Shown piece by piece: positions 11,956 to 21,809 of a DNA stretch of 64,000 nt. Within the stretch, counting starts at the first letter, position 1. Every line of letters starts with the position of its first letter. The notes under the pieces were generated by a model, which did no database searches, had not been told where the DNA came from, and saw only the letters and a program-made list of their open reading frames with translations. The translations under genes and the position numbers were made by a program. This DNA is from Burkholderiales bacterium C2 (GTDB lineage: Bacteria > Pseudomonadota > Gammaproteobacteria > Burkholderiales > Burkholderiaceae_C): the NCBI GenBank assembly GCA_005503085.1, contig SCOI01000004.1, forward strand, positions 124,001-188,000, written 5' to 3'.

Positions 11956-12516
11956 ATGAGCACTGCAGATATCAAGAAGACGGCCGAACAGAAGATGGCC
12001 AAGTCGGTGGAGTCCTTCAAGAGCGAGTTGCAGAAGATACGCACCGGTCGCGCCCACCCCGGCATCCTCGACCAGGTCAGCGTCGACTATTACGGCTCCA
12101 TGGTGCCGATCTCCCAGGTGGCCAATGTCACCCTGGTCGATGCCCGCACGATCAGCGTCCAGCCCTGGGAAAAAGGCATGGGCGCCAAGATCGAGAAGGC
12201 GATCCGTGAGTCGGATCTGGGCCTGAACCCCGCCACCCAGGGTGATCTGATCCGTGTGCCGATGCCGGCACTGACCGAAGAGCGCCGCCGCGACCTGACC
12301 AAGGTGGTGCGCAATGCCGGTGAGGATGCCAAGATTGCCGTGCGCAATCTGCGCCGCGACGCCAACGAGCAGGCCAAGAAGCTGCTGAAGGACAAGCTGA
12401 TCACCGAGGACGACGAGCGGCGCAGCACCGACGAGGTGCAGAAGCTGACCGACCGCACGATCGCCGAGATCGACAAGCTGATCTCCGGCAAAGAAGCCGA
12501 GATCATGGCGGTTTGA
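11956..12516 (+). CDS. frr: Ribosome recycling factor
   Basis: A 186-residue, almost fully helical protein that, with EF-G, splits post-termination ribosomes. Characteristic segments are [29 protein letters not shown] and [18 protein letters not shown]. The stop overlaps a TTG codon that could in principle start the next gene, so translation of uppS is probably coupled to frr. Confidence 0.98.
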   Translation: MSTADIKKTAEQKMAKSVESFKSELQKIRTGRAHPGILDQVSVDYYGSMVPISQVANVTLVDARTISVQPWEKGMGAKIEKAIRESDLGLNPATQGDLIRVPMPALTEERRRDLTKVVRNAGEDAKIAVRNLRRDANEQAKKLLKDKLITEDDERRSTDEVQKLTDRTIAEIDKLISGKEAEIMAV

Positions 12517-12530
12517 GCGGAAGCGCTGCG

Positions 12531-13259
12531 GTGACTATCGAGAGCAAGGCGGTCCCCCGCCACATCGCCATCGTGATGGATGGCAATGGCCGCTGGGCGA
12601 AGAAGCGCTTTCTGCCGCGCTTCTTCGGCCACAAGCAGGGCGTCGATGCCCTGGTCAAGGTGGTGCAGGCCTGCATCGATCGCGATATCGAGTATCTGAC
12701 CGTGTTCGCCTTCTCCAGCGAGAACTGGAAGCGACCCAGCGACGAGGTCTCGGGCCTGATGGGCCTGGTGCTGGCGGCGGTGTCGCGCTATCTGGCGCGC
12801 ATGGGCGCGATGGGGGTGCGCATCCGCATCGTCGGCGACCGCGAGGCGGTGTCAGACAAGCTGCGCAATGCCTGGAACGAGGCCGAGGCCTCGACCCGCC
12901 ACAACAGCAAGCTGACCCTCAATGTCGCTTTCAATTACGGCGGCCGCTGGGACATCGTGCAGGCCACCAAGGCCGCGATCAAGGCCGGCGTGCCGGCCGA
13001 GGAGATGACCGAGGCCAAGCTCGGCGAGTTCATGGCGATGAGCTATGCGCCCGACCCGGACCTGTTCATCCGCACCGGCGGCGAGGTGCGCATCAGCAAC
13101 TTCATGCTTTGGCAGGTGGCTTACACCGAGTTCGTGTTCTCCGACTGCCTGTGGCCGGAGTTCGGCGAGGCCCAGCTGGATGCGGCGATCGCCGCCTTCC
13201 GCGCGCGTGATCGGCGCTTTGGCGGCGTCAAGGAAGTGCCGGCTGCGGTTGGCGCCTGA
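12531..13259 (+). CDS. uppS: Di-trans,poly-cis-decaprenylcistransferase (undecaprenyl diphosphate synthase)
   Basis: Adds isopentenyl units in cis to farnesyl diphosphate to make the C55 carrier lipid for peptidoglycan and O-antigen. Motifs are HIAIVMDGNGRWAKKR with the catalytic aspartate, FAFSSENWKRP, and RTGGEVRISNFMLWQ near the C-terminus. I chose GTG at 12531 (242 residues) because GGAAG at 12519-12523 is correctly spaced before it. A TTG at 12513, overlapping the frr stop, would add six residues (SGSAAV) and is less likely. Confidence 0.95.
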   Translation: MTIESKAVPRHIAIVMDGNGRWAKKRFLPRFFGHKQGVDALVKVVQACIDRDIEYLTVFAFSSENWKRPSDEVSGLMGLVLAAVSRYLARMGAMGVRIRIVGDREAVSDKLRNAWNEAEASTRHNSKLTLNVAFNYGGRWDIVQATKAAIKAGVPAEEMTEAKLGEFMAMSYAPDPDLFIRTGGEVRISNFMLWQVAYTEFVFSDCLWPEFGEAQLDAAIAAFRARDRRFGGVKEVPAAVGA

Positions 13260-13261
13260 GC

Positions 13262-14113
13262 ATGCTCAAACAGCGCATTCTCACGGCCCTGGTGCTGCTG
13301 GCGGTTCTGCTGCCGGCCCTGTTCGCGGCGTCGCCCTGGCCGTTCGCGCTGCTGACCCTGGTGATGATTGCCGCTGCCGGCTGGGAGTGGTCGCGGCTGA
13401 ACGGTCTGCCCGGCCTGCCGGCCCTGCTGTTCGGCGCCGGTATTGCCGGCCTTTGTGCCGGGACCTTGCTGGCCATGGGCCTGAGCGCACCGCCGGCCTG
13501 GTGCTGGTGGTTGGCGGCCCTGATCTGGGTGCTGGGCGGGGCCTATGCGCTGCGCGGCGGGCCGGCGGCCTGGCCGCAGGCTTCCAAGCCCTTGCGGCTG
13601 ATTCTCGGCGCGCTGGCGCTGTGGGCCGCCTGGCTGGCGATGGCCCAGGCCAAGGCCATCGGCATCAATTTCCTGCTGTCCATCTTCTGCCTGGTCTGGA
13701 TGGCCGATATCGCGGCCTATTTCGGCGGGCGCAGCTTCGGCCGCCGCAAACTGGCGCCGGCGATCAGCCCCGGCAAGAGCTGGGAGGGGGTCTGGACCGG
13801 CATGCTGGGCGTGCTGCTGCTGGGCTTTGCCTGGGCTTTTGGCATCGATCGCCATCTGGCGGTCGATTCGCCCAGCCTCTATCAGCTCCTGCTGCGGGCT
13901 CAGGCCTTGCCCGTTGGCGTGCTGGCCCTGCTGTTCCTGAGCTGCATGAGTGTGGTCGGCGATCTGTTCGAGTCCCTGATCAAGCGGGCCGTCGGTGCCA
14001 AGGACAGCAGCCAGCTGCTGCCCGGCCATGGCGGCGTGCTGGATCGGGTCGATGCCTTGCTGCCAGTGTTTCCACTGGCCCTGGCCCTGAGTTCTCTGAG
14101 TCATCTGAAATGA
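13262..14113 (+). CDS. cdsA: Phosphatidate cytidylyltransferase
   Basis: A 283-residue integral membrane enzyme that makes CDP-diacylglycerol from phosphatidate and CTP, the branch point of phospholipid synthesis. Many hydrophobic segments are visible, and the CdsA signature appears near the C-terminus: SLIKRAVGAKDSS followed by PGHGGVLDRVD. It starts 2 bases after uppS and its stop overlaps the ATG of dxr (ATGA), so translation is tightly coupled. Confidence 0.96.
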   Translation: MLKQRILTALVLLAVLLPALFAASPWPFALLTLVMIAAAGWEWSRLNGLPGLPALLFGAGIAGLCAGTLLAMGLSAPPAWCWWLAALIWVLGGAYALRGGPAAWPQASKPLRLILGALALWAAWLAMAQAKAIGINFLLSIFCLVWMADIAAYFGGRSFGRRKLAPAISPGKSWEGVWTGMLGVLLLGFAWAFGIDRHLAVDSPSLYQLLLRAQALPVGVLALLFLSCMSVVGDLFESLIKRAVGAKDSSQLLPGHGGVLDRVDALLPVFPLALALSSLSHLK

Positions 14114-15306
14114 ATCTGTCCCAACGTCAGCGTGTTTGCGTGCTCGGCGCCACCGGCTCGATCGGCGTCAACACCCTGGACGTGCTGGCCCGCCACCCGG
14201 ACCGCTATGAGGTGTTTGCGCTCAGTGCGATGAGCCGGGTCGACGAGCTGGCCGCGCAATGCCTGCAGCATCGGCCCCGTTTTGCCGTGCTGCCCGATCC
14301 GGCCCTGGCGGCCCAGCTGCGCAGCCTGCTGCGTGAGCAAGGCTTGAAGACCGAGGTGCTGGACGGCCCGAACAGCCTGGCCGAGATCGCCGCCCACCCC
14401 GAGGTCGATGCGGTGATGGCCGCCATCGTCGGCTCGGCCGGCCTGGCGCCGGCGATGGCCGCCGCGCGCGCCGGCAAGAAGCTGCTGCTGGCCAACAAGG
14501 AAGCCATCGTGCTGGGCGGCGCGCTGTTCATGCAGGCGGTCGAGCAGGGCGGCGCCAGCCTGCTGCCGATCGACAGCGAGCATTCGGCCATCTTCCAGTG
14601 TCTGCCCGAGGACCGCTCGACCTGGCATCAGCGGCTGGACCACATCGTGCTGACCGCGTCCGGCGGCCCCTTCCGCCAGCGCGATCCGGCCAGCCTCGCG
14701 GCCGTCACGCCCGACGAGGCCTGCGCCCACCCGAACTGGGTGATGGGCCGCAAGATCTCGGTCGATTCGGCGACCATGATGAACAAGGCGCTGGAGGTGA
14801 TCGAGGCGCGCTGGCTGTTCGGCCTGAGGCCCGAGCAGATCAAGGTCGTGATCCATCCGCAAAGCATCATCCATTCGATGGTGGTGTGCCGCGACCAGTC
14901 GGTGCTGGCCCAGCTCGGCACGCCCGATATGCGGGTGCCGATCGCCTACGGCCTGGCCTTCCCGGAGCGCATCGCGACCGGTGCCAAGACCCTGGACCTG
15001 GTCGGCGGACCCTCGCTGACCTTCGAGGAGGCCGATGCGATCCGCTTCCCCGGCCTGCACCTGTCCTGGCAGGCCTTGCGCGCCGCCGAGGGCGCGACCG
15101 CGGTGCTGAACGCCGCCAACGAGGAGGCGGTTGCCGCCTTCCTGGAGCGGCGTCTGCGCTTCGACCAGATCCACCAGATCAACCAGCGCAGCCTTGAGGA
15201 GTTGCATCCCGAGGCCGGTGAATGCGCCAGCGTCGAGGGCCTGCTGGCGCTGGACCAGCGTGCCCGCCGTCATGCCCGGGCGCTGATGCAGGGCCTGGCC
15301 GCGTGA
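14110..15306 (+). CDS. dxr: 1-deoxy-D-xylulose 5-phosphate reductoisomerase
   Basis: A 398-residue enzyme of the MEP pathway that converts DXP to 2-C-methylerythritol 4-phosphate with NADPH. Motifs include the nucleotide-binding VLGATGSIGVNTLDVL, the lysine-bearing LANKEAIVLGG, IDSEHSAIFQCL and TASGGPFR for substrate and metal, and MGRKISVDSATMMNKALEVIEA. The ATG at 14110 overlaps the cdsA stop. It supplies isoprenoid precursors used two genes upstream by uppS. Confidence 0.97.
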   Translation: MNLSQRQRVCVLGATGSIGVNTLDVLARHPDRYEVFALSAMSRVDELAAQCLQHRPRFAVLPDPALAAQLRSLLREQGLKTEVLDGPNSLAEIAAHPEVDAVMAAIVGSAGLAPAMAAARAGKKLLLANKEAIVLGGALFMQAVEQGGASLLPIDSEHSAIFQCLPEDRSTWHQRLDHIVLTASGGPFRQRDPASLAAVTPDEACAHPNWVMGRKISVDSATMMNKALEVIEARWLFGLRPEQIKVVIHPQSIIHSMVVCRDQSVLAQLGTPDMRVPIAYGLAFPERIATGAKTLDLVGGPSLTFEEADAIRFPGLHLSWQALRAAEGATAVLNAANEEAVAAFLERRLRFDQIHQINQRSLEELHPEAGECASVEGLLALDQRARRHARALMQGLAA

Positions 15307-16682
15307 TGGTCACGATCCTGGCTTTTCTGCTGACCCTGGGCGTGCTGATCGTCGTGCACGAATGGGGGCACTACCGCGTGGCCAAGGCCTGCGGCGTCAA
15401 GGTGCTGCGCTTTTCGGTGGGCTTCGGCCGCGTGATCTGGCGGCGCCAGAACGGGCCCGATGCCACCGAGTTCACCTTGTCGGCCCTGCCGCTGGGCGGC
15501 TATGTGCGCATGCTCGACGAGCGCGAAGGCCCGGTGGCGCCGCACGAGCGCGCCCAGGCCTTCAACAACAAGCCGCTGCGCCAGCGCGCTGCCATTGTTG
15601 CGGCCGGCCCGGTGGCGAACTTCCTGCTGGCGATCGCGCTGTTCGCGGCGGTCAATCTGATGGGTGTCGATGAGCCCAAGCCCGTGCTGGGCGCGCCGCT
15701 GGCCGGCAGCCTGGCCGAGCGCGCCGGCATGCGCGTCGGTGACTGGGTGCAGGCGACCTCGCGCGATGGCCAGGACTGGACCGAGCTGCAGTCGCTGCCC
15801 GAGCTGCGCTGGCAGCTGACCCAGGTGCTGTCCGATGGCGGCAAGCTGCATCTGAGCGTCAGTGATGCGCAAGGCCATGGCCGGCGCGTGCTGGTGCTCG
15901 ATACCGAGGCCTTGCGTGGCCGCGAACTCGATGCGCAGCTGATGCGCGAGGTGGGCCTGGGCGGTGCTTTCAGCGAGCCTGTGCTGGGCGAGCTGGTGGC
16001 CGGCGGTGCCGGCGAGCAGGCCGGGCTGCGGCGCGGCGACCGGGTGCTCAGCGTCGATGGCCGGCCGGCCGGTGATGCGGCCGCGCTGCGCGAGCTGATA
16101 CGCGCCAGCGCCCAGGGCGTCGAGGGCGAGCGCGCGCCCGCGATGCAGTGGCAGGTCGAGCGCGCGGGTCAGGTCTTGATGCTGGAGGTGCGGCCGCGCA
16201 TCGTCAACGACGCCGGCCAGCGCCTGGGCCGCATCGAGGCCATGCTGGGTTCGGCGCCCGAGTTGGTGACGGTCAGCCATGGGCCGCTGGATTCGCTGTG
16301 GCTGGGTGCCAAGCGCACCTGGGATGTCTCGACGCTGACCCTGACAACCTTCGGCCGCATGCTGATCGGCGAGGCCTCGCTGAAGAACCTCAGCGGGCCG
16401 ATCACGATTGCCGACTATGCGGGCCAGTCCGCCAAGCTGGGCCTGACCCAGTACCTGAGCTTTCTCGCGCTGGTCAGCGTCAGCCTGGGCGTGTTGAACC
16501 TGCTGCCGCTGCCGATGCTCGATGGCGGACACCTGATGTATTATCTTTTCGAGGGTTTGAGCGGCCGCCCCGTTTCGGAATGGTGGCTCCGGCAGCTGCA
16601 ACGCGCTGGCGTGTTGGTCATGCTGCTGATGATGACTCTGGCCCTTTCCAATGACATGGCCCGCCTGCTGGGCCTGCACTGA
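15306..16682 (+). CDS. rseP: RIP metalloprotease RseP (site-2 protease)
   Basis: A 458-residue intramembrane zinc protease that cleaves anti-sigma factors such as RseA during envelope stress. The zinc motif is HEWGH at residues 18-22 in the first membrane segment. Two PDZ-like regions follow (about residues 115-215 and 225-300), and the second metal motif LDGGH lies near the C-terminus. The ATG at 15306 overlaps the dxr stop by one base (TGATG). Its place before bamA and skp links it to outer-membrane assembly. Confidence 0.96.
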   Translation: MVTILAFLLTLGVLIVVHEWGHYRVAKACGVKVLRFSVGFGRVIWRRQNGPDATEFTLSALPLGGYVRMLDEREGPVAPHERAQAFNNKPLRQRAAIVAAGPVANFLLAIALFAAVNLMGVDEPKPVLGAPLAGSLAERAGMRVGDWVQATSRDGQDWTELQSLPELRWQLTQVLSDGGKLHLSVSDAQGHGRRVLVLDTEALRGRELDAQLMREVGLGGAFSEPVLGELVAGGAGEQAGLRRGDRVLSVDGRPAGDAAALRELIRASAQGVEGERAPAMQWQVERAGQVLMLEVRPRIVNDAGQRLGRIEAMLGSAPELVTVSHGPLDSLWLGAKRTWDVSTLTLTTFGRMLIGEASLKNLSGPITIADYAGQSAKLGLTQYLSFLALVSVSLGVLNLLPLPMLDGGHLMYYLFEGLSGRPVSEWWLRQLQRAGVLVMLLMMTLALSNDMARLLGLH

Positions 16683-16688
16683 TCTCAC

Positions 16689-18995
16689 ATGTCCTCATCT
16701 CATTGCAAGTCTGCGCTGATGCGCCCGTCAATCCTGGCTTTGGCGTTGGCCGCCGCGCTGCAGTCGGGCGCCGCCTGGGCCGTCGATCCTTTTGTGCTGA
16801 AGGACATCCGCGTCGAGGGTCTGCAGCGCACCGACCCCGGCACCGTGTTCGCATCGCTGCCCTTCCGCATCGGTGACACCTACAACGACGAGAAGGGCGT
16901 GGCTGCGCTGCGCGCGCTGTTCGCGACCGGCCTGTTCAAGGATGTGCGCATCCAGATCGACGGCGACTCGGCCGTGGTCGTGATCGAGGAGCGGCCCATC
17001 ATCGCCAACGTCAGCTTCATCGGTCTGAAGGAGTTCGACACCGAGGCGCTGACCAAGTCGCTGAAGGACGTGGGCATCGGCGAAGGCAAGCCCTTCGACA
17101 AGGCCCTGGCCGACCGCGCCGAGCAGGAGCTGAAGCGGCAATACCTGACCCGCAGCCTGTATGGCGCCGAGGTCAGCACCACCATCACGCCGCTGGAGCG
17201 CAACCGCGTCAACGTCAGCTTTGCCGTGACCGAGGGCGAACCGGCCAAGATCGGCGAGATCCGCATCCTCGGCTCCAAGGTGTTCTCGGAGAGCACCCTG
17301 ACCGGCCTGCTGGAGCAGACCACCAGCGGCTGGCTGACCTGGTACACCAAGACCGACCGCTACTCGCGCGCCAAGCTCAATGCCGATCTGGAGACGCTGC
17401 GCTCCTACTATCTGAACCGCGGCTATCTGGAGTTCGCTGTCACCTCGACCCAGGTGACGATCTCGCCGGACAAGCAGAGCATCAATATCGCGATCACCGT
17501 CAACGAAGGCCAGCCCTACACGGTGACCGAGGTCAAGCTCGAAGGCGAGTTCCTCGGTCGCGAGGAAGACTTCAAGAGCCTGATCGCGCTGAAGCCCGGC
17601 GAGCCCTATCGCGGCGAGGCCGTGGCCCAGACGACCCGGCTCTTTACCGATCTTTACGGCACGTATGGCTACGCCTTTGCGCGCGTCGAGAGCCGGCCCG
17701 AGATCGACCGCGCCACCGGCCAGGTGGTCGTGACCTTTGTGGCCGAGCCGCAGCGCCGCGTCTATGTGCGCCGCGTCATCATCTCCGGCAACACGCGCAC
17801 CCGCGACGAGGTGATACGCCGCGAGTTCCGCCAGTTCGAGTCGGCCTGGTACGACGGCCGCCGCATCAAGGCCTCGCGCGACCGCGTCGAGCGCCTGGGC
17901 TATTTCAAGGAAGTCGAGATCGACACCACCGAGGTGCCGGGTGCGCCCGACCAGGTTGATGTGACGCTGACGGTCGAAGAGCGCCCGACCGGCAACATCA
18001 TGGTCGGCGCCGGCTATTCCAGCGCCAACAGCCTGTCGCTGTCGGGCTCGATCAAGCAGGACAATGTGTTCGGCTCGGGCAACTACCTGGGCATCGAGGT
18101 CAACACCGCCAAGACCGGCCGTGCGCTGGTGCTCAGCACGGTGGACCCGTATTTCACGGTCGACGGCGTGTCGCGTGCGATCGATCTGTTCTACCGCACG
18201 ACCAAGCCGATCAACACGCTGGGCGAGGAGTACGAGCTGGTCAGCCACGGCGCCGCGGTGCGTTTCGGCGTGCCCTTTTCCGAGGTCGACACGGTGTTCT
18301 TCGGCCTCGGCTACGAGCTGACCCGCATCACCACCTCGGCCGGCCTGCCCAATAGCTACTTCCTGTTCCGCCACCAGTTCGGCTCGTCCAGCATGGCGAT
18401 CCCGTTCACGATCGGCTGGCAGCGCGACGACCGCGACAGCATCCTGTCGCCGACCTCGGGCAAGTACCAGCGCGTCAATCTGGAGCTCAGCGCGGTCGGC
18501 GATTCGCGCTATATGCGTGCCAATCTTCAGTACCAGCACTACATCCCGCTGGGCAACAAGTTCACGCTGGGCCTGAACAGCGAGCTGGGCTGGGGCAAGG
18601 GCATCGGCGGCCGCCCCTACCCGATCTTCAAGAACTTCTATGCCGGCGGCCTGGGTTCGGTGCGGGTCTTCGAGGCGAATTCGCTCGGCCCGGTCGACGT
18701 GACCGGCTCCTATTCGGGCGGCAGCCGCCGTATCAATGTCAACGCCGAGCTCTATGTGCCCGTTCCAGGGGCTGGCAATGACAAGACCTTCCGCTTGTTC
18801 GGCTTCATGGATGCCGGCAATGTGTGGCGCGATGGTGAGAAGATCACCGGCGACTCGGTACGGGCCTCGGCCGGTATCGGTTTGAGCTGGCTTTCTCCCA
18901 TGGGGCCGTTGAAGATGAGCTATGGTTCGCCGGTGCGCAAGAAGCCCACGGATAGAATCGAGAAATTCCAATTCCAGATCGGGACTGCATTCTGA
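16689..18995 (+). CDS. bamA: Outer membrane protein assembly factor BamA
   Basis: A 768-residue Omp85-family protein, the core of the BAM machine that inserts beta-barrels into the outer membrane. A signal peptide runs to about residue 32 (LALALAAALQSGAAWA), five POTRA-type repeats follow (about 35-420), then the beta-barrel. Barrel hallmarks are the VRGF-like GGLGSVRVFEANSLGP of strand-loop 6 and an aromatic final residue (QIGTAF). A second ATG 30 bases inside (residue 11) would give a shorter, equally plausible signal peptide. Its stop overlaps the skp start. Confidence 0.97.
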   Translation: MSSSHCKSALMRPSILALALAAALQSGAAWAVDPFVLKDIRVEGLQRTDPGTVFASLPFRIGDTYNDEKGVAALRALFATGLFKDVRIQIDGDSAVVVIEERPIIANVSFIGLKEFDTEALTKSLKDVGIGEGKPFDKALADRAEQELKRQYLTRSLYGAEVSTTITPLERNRVNVSFAVTEGEPAKIGEIRILGSKVFSESTLTGLLEQTTSGWLTWYTKTDRYSRAKLNADLETLRSYYLNRGYLEFAVTSTQVTISPDKQSINIAITVNEGQPYTVTEVKLEGEFLGREEDFKSLIALKPGEPYRGEAVAQTTRLFTDLYGTYGYAFARVESRPEIDRATGQVVVTFVAEPQRRVYVRRVIISGNTRTRDEVIRREFRQFESAWYDGRRIKASRDRVERLGYFKEVEIDTTEVPGAPDQVDVTLTVEERPTGNIMVGAGYSSANSLSLSGSIKQDNVFGSGNYLGIEVNTAKTGRALVLSTVDPYFTVDGVSRAIDLFYRTTKPINTLGEEYELVSHGAAVRFGVPFSEVDTVFFGLGYELTRITTSAGLPNSYFLFRHQFGSSSMAIPFTIGWQRDDRDSILSPTSGKYQRVNLELSAVGDSRYMRANLQYQHYIPLGNKFTLGLNSELGWGKGIGGRPYPIFKNFYAGGLGSVRVFEANSLGPVDVTGSYSGGSRRINVNAELYVPVPGAGNDKTFRLFGFMDAGNVWRDGEKITGDSVRASAGIGLSWLSPMGPLKMSYGSPVRKKPTDRIEKFQFQIGTAF

Positions 18996-19504
18996 TGAAG
19001 AGCAAGCTGTTGAAATCGGTGGCCTTGGCCGCCATGGTGTGTGCATCGACGCTGTCGGCGCAGGCGCAAGAAGTGAAGATCGGCTACGTCAACAGCGAGC
19101 GCGTGATGCGTGAGGCCAATCTGGCCAAGGCAGCACAGCTCAAGCTGGAGGCCGAGTTCGGCAAGCGCGAGAAAGAGCTGAAGGATCTGGAAACCAAGCT
19201 GCGCGGCGCCGCCGACAAGCTGGAGAAGGATGCCCCGACGCTGGGCGAGGCCGAGAAGACCCGCCGCCAGCGCGATCTGGTCGAGGCCGACCGCGACCTG
19301 CAGCGCAAGCGCCGCGAGTGGCAGGAAGACCTGACCCAGCGCAAGAACGAAGAGCTGTCGGTGCTGGTCGAGCGGGCCAACAAGGTCATCAAGCAGATCT
19401 TCGATACCGACAAGTACGACCTGATCGTGCAGGATGCGCTGCACGCCAGCAACCGCATCGACATCACCAAGAAGGTGATCGACGCGCTCAACTCGCAGAA
19501 GTGA
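18995..19504 (+). CDS. skp: Periplasmic chaperone Skp/OmpH
   Basis: A 169-residue periplasmic chaperone that holds unfolded outer-membrane proteins on their way to BamA. The signal peptide ends at SAQAQ around residue 25, followed by [14 protein letters not shown], the conserved Skp opening. The middle is a long charged coiled coil (about 45-130), forming the tentacles of the trimer. It overlaps bamA by one base and lpxD by four bases. Confidence 0.95.
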   Translation: MKSKLLKSVALAAMVCASTLSAQAQEVKIGYVNSERVMREANLAKAAQLKLEAEFGKREKELKDLETKLRGAADKLEKDAPTLGEAEKTRRQRDLVEADRDLQRKRREWQEDLTQRKNEELSVLVERANKVIKQIFDTDKYDLIVQDALHASNRIDITKKVIDALNSQK

Positions 19505-20547
19505 GCTTCAGCGCCCCGCTGAACGAAGTGATCGCCGCCCTGGGCGGCGATCTTGTTGGTGCCTCCGATCTGCGCATCGCGCGCATCGGGCCGCTGGAGG
19601 GCGCGGACGCCGCCACCATCGCCTTTCTGGCCAACCCGCGCTACCGCTCGCAGCTGTCGTCCAGCCAGGCCGGCTGCGTGATCGTAGGCCCGGCGATGGC
19701 CGAGGCCGCCGCCGAGCGCGGCGGCGCCTATATCGTCACGCCCGACCCCTATCTCTACTTTGCCCGGCTGACCCAGTGGTGGGCTGCGCGGGTGCGTCCG
19801 TCCATGCCGGCCCGCATTCACCCGAGCGCGGTGATCGATCCCGATGCCGAGTTGGGCGAGGGCGTGGACATCGGGCCGTTGGCCGTGATCGAGGCCGGTG
19901 TGCGCATTGCTGCCGGCGCGCGCATCGGCGCACACTGCGTGCTCGAGCGCGGCGCCAGCGTCGGCGCCGACAGCCGATTGGCGCCGCGCGTCACGCTGGG
20001 CTTTGATTGCCGCATCGGTGCGCGCTGCATCGTGCACAGCGGCGCGGTGATCGGCGCCGACGGCTTCGGCTTCGCGCCCACAAAATCGGATGACGGGCAG
20101 GGCCGCTGGGACAAGATCGAGCAGCTCGGCGCGGTCGTCATCGGCGACGATGTCGAGATCGGCGCCAACAGCTGCATCGACCGCGGCGCCCTGGGCGACA
20201 CGGTGCTGGAAGATGGCGTCAAGCTCGATAACCTGGTGCAGATCGGTCACAACGTGCGCGTCGGCGCCCACACGGCGATGGCCGGCTGCGCCGGCGTGGC
20301 GGGCAGTGCCGTCATCGGCCGGCATTGCACCGTGGGCGGTGGCGCCATCGTGCTGGGCCATCTGAGCCTGGCCGACGGCGTGCATGTCTCGGCCGCCACC
20401 GTTGTGACCCGTTCGATCGCCAAGCCCGGCACCTATAGCGGCGTGTTTCCCTTCGACGACAATGCGAGCTGGGAAAAGAACGCCGCCACATTGAGACAAT
20501 TGCACGCGCTGCGTGAGCGTCTGCGGGCGCTGGAAAAGAAGTTATGA
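19501..20547 (+). CDS. lpxD: UDP-3-O-(3-hydroxyacyl)glucosamine N-acyltransferase
   Basis: A 348-residue left-handed beta-helix acyltransferase that adds the second hydroxyacyl chain in lipid A synthesis. The N-terminal uridine-binding domain (about 1-100) precedes many hexapeptide repeats such as [20 protein letters not shown]. The catalytic histidine region is [19 protein letters not shown]. The GTG at 19501 overlaps the end of skp (GTGA). A C-terminal helix follows the beta-helix as in the family. Confidence 0.96.
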   Translation: MSFSAPLNEVIAALGGDLVGASDLRIARIGPLEGADAATIAFLANPRYRSQLSSSQAGCVIVGPAMAEAAAERGGAYIVTPDPYLYFARLTQWWAARVRPSMPARIHPSAVIDPDAELGEGVDIGPLAVIEAGVRIAAGARIGAHCVLERGASVGADSRLAPRVTLGFDCRIGARCIVHSGAVIGADGFGFAPTKSDDGQGRWDKIEQLGAVVIGDDVEIGANSCIDRGALGDTVLEDGVKLDNLVQIGHNVRVGAHTAMAGCAGVAGSAVIGRHCTVGGGAIVLGHLSLADGVHVSAATVVTRSIAKPGTYSGVFPFDDNASWEKNAATLRQLHALRERLRALEKKL

Positions 20548-20996
20548 CGACATCCATGGACATCCATCAGATCCTCAAGAAGATCCCGCATCGCTATCCG
20601 CTGCTGCTGGTCGATCGCGTGCTGGAAATCGAGAAGGGCAAGCGCATCCGCGCGCTGAAGAACGTCAGCATCAACGAGCCGCACTTCCTCGGCCATTTCC
20701 CGCACCGCCCGGTGATGCCCGGTGTGCTGATGCTGGAAGCGCTGGCCCAGGCCGCCACCGTGCTGACCTTGGTCAGCCTGGATGCCGAGCTGGACGACAA
20801 GACGGTCTGCTATTTCGCCGGCATCGACGGCGCGCGCTTCAAGCGTCCGGTCGAGCCGGGCGACCAGCTGGTGCTGGACGTCACCTTGGACCGCGCCAAG
20901 GCCTCGATCTACAAGTTCACCGGCAAGGTCTGGGTTGGCGAGGAGCTGGCCTGCGAGGCCGAGCTGATGTGCACGATGCGCCGCATCGACTGCTGA
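20544..20996 (+). CDS. fabZ: 3-hydroxyacyl-ACP dehydratase FabZ
   Basis: A 150-residue hot-dog-fold dehydratase of type II fatty-acid synthesis. The substrate-tunnel and catalytic parts are visible: [13 protein letters not shown], then [19 protein letters not shown] containing the catalytic histidine and glutamate. It shares hydroxyacyl-ACP with LpxA and LpxD, which explains the location. The ATG at 20544 overlaps the lpxD stop by four bases; a second ATG four codons later is also possible. Confidence 0.97.
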   Translation: MTTSMDIHQILKKIPHRYPLLLVDRVLEIEKGKRIRALKNVSINEPHFLGHFPHRPVMPGVLMLEALAQAATVLTLVSLDAELDDKTVCYFAGIDGARFKRPVEPGDQLVLDVTLDRAKASIYKFTGKVWVGEELACEAELMCTMRRIDC

Positions 20997-21016
20997 ACCC
21001 GCCGGAGCGCCGCGCC

Positions 21017-21805
21017 ATGTCTAAGATCCACCCGACGGCCCTGATCGACCCCAAGGCCGAGCTGGACAGCTCGGTCCAGGTAGGCCCCTACACCGTTATC
21101 GAGGCCGGCGTGAAGATCGCCGCCGGCACGACGGTGGGGGCGCACTGCGTGCTGCAGGGGCCGACGACGATTGGCCGCGACAACCAGATCTTCCAGTTCT
21201 GCTCGATCGGCGCGGCGCCACAGGACAAGAAGTATGCCGGCGAGCCGACGCAGCTGATCATCGGCGACCGCAATGTGGTGCGCGAGTTCTGCACCTTCAA
21301 CCGCGGCACGACGCAGGACGACGGCATCACTTCGCTGGGCGACGACAACTGGATCATGGCCTATGTGCATCTGGCCCATGACTGCAAGGTCGGCAACAAG
21401 ACCATCTTCGCCAACAACGCGCAGCTGGCCGGCCATGTGCATGTCGGCGACTGGGCCATCCTGGGCGGCTTCACCGTCGTGCATCAGTTCGTCCATATCG
21501 GCGCGCACAGCATGACGGCGATGGGCTCCATCCTGTTCCAGGACCTGCCGCCCTTCATCATGGCGGCCGGCAACACCGCCGAGGCGCGCAGCTTCAACCA
21601 GGAAGGCCTGAAGCGCCGGGGCTTCACGCCCGAGCAGATCAATGCGGTCAAGCAGATGTACCGCATCCTCTACCGCCGCGGTCTGACCGTGGCCCAGGCC
21701 GAGATCGAGATGGCCGGCCTGCAGGCCTCGCATCCCGAGGCCAAGGACACGGTGCAGCTGATGCGGGACTTCCTGCACGGCGCCACGCGCGGCATCATCC
21801 GCTGA
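21017..21805 (+). CDS. lpxA: Acyl-ACP--UDP-N-acetylglucosamine O-acyltransferase
   Basis: A 262-residue trimeric beta-helix acyltransferase catalysing the first step of lipid A synthesis. Hexapeptide repeats start at IHPTALIDPKAELDSSVQVG. The catalytic histidine is in YVHLAHDCKVGN, and the conserved FTVVHQFVHIGAHSMTAMGS follows. A helical C-terminal domain for ACP binding completes the protein. The ATG at 21017 is 20 bases after fabZ. Confidence 0.97.
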   Translation: MSKIHPTALIDPKAELDSSVQVGPYTVIEAGVKIAAGTTVGAHCVLQGPTTIGRDNQIFQFCSIGAAPQDKKYAGEPTQLIIGDRNVVREFCTFNRGTTQDDGITSLGDDNWIMAYVHLAHDCKVGNKTIFANNAQLAGHVHVGDWAILGGFTVVHQFVHIGAHSMTAMGSILFQDLPPFIMAAGNTAEARSFNQEGLKRRGFTPEQINAVKQMYRILYRRGLTVAQAEIEMAGLQASHPEAKDTVQLMRDFLHGATRGIIR

Positions 21806-21809
21806 CACG

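Noticed and set aside
13045-14109. An extension of dxr upstream
   Set aside because: It is the out-of-frame translation of uppS and cdsA; the dxr nucleotide fold begins right after the ATG at 14110.
16728-19046. A 772-codon minus-strand frame opposite bamA
   Set aside because: Same codon-bias effect; bamA on the plus strand has a signal peptide, POTRA repeats and barrel.
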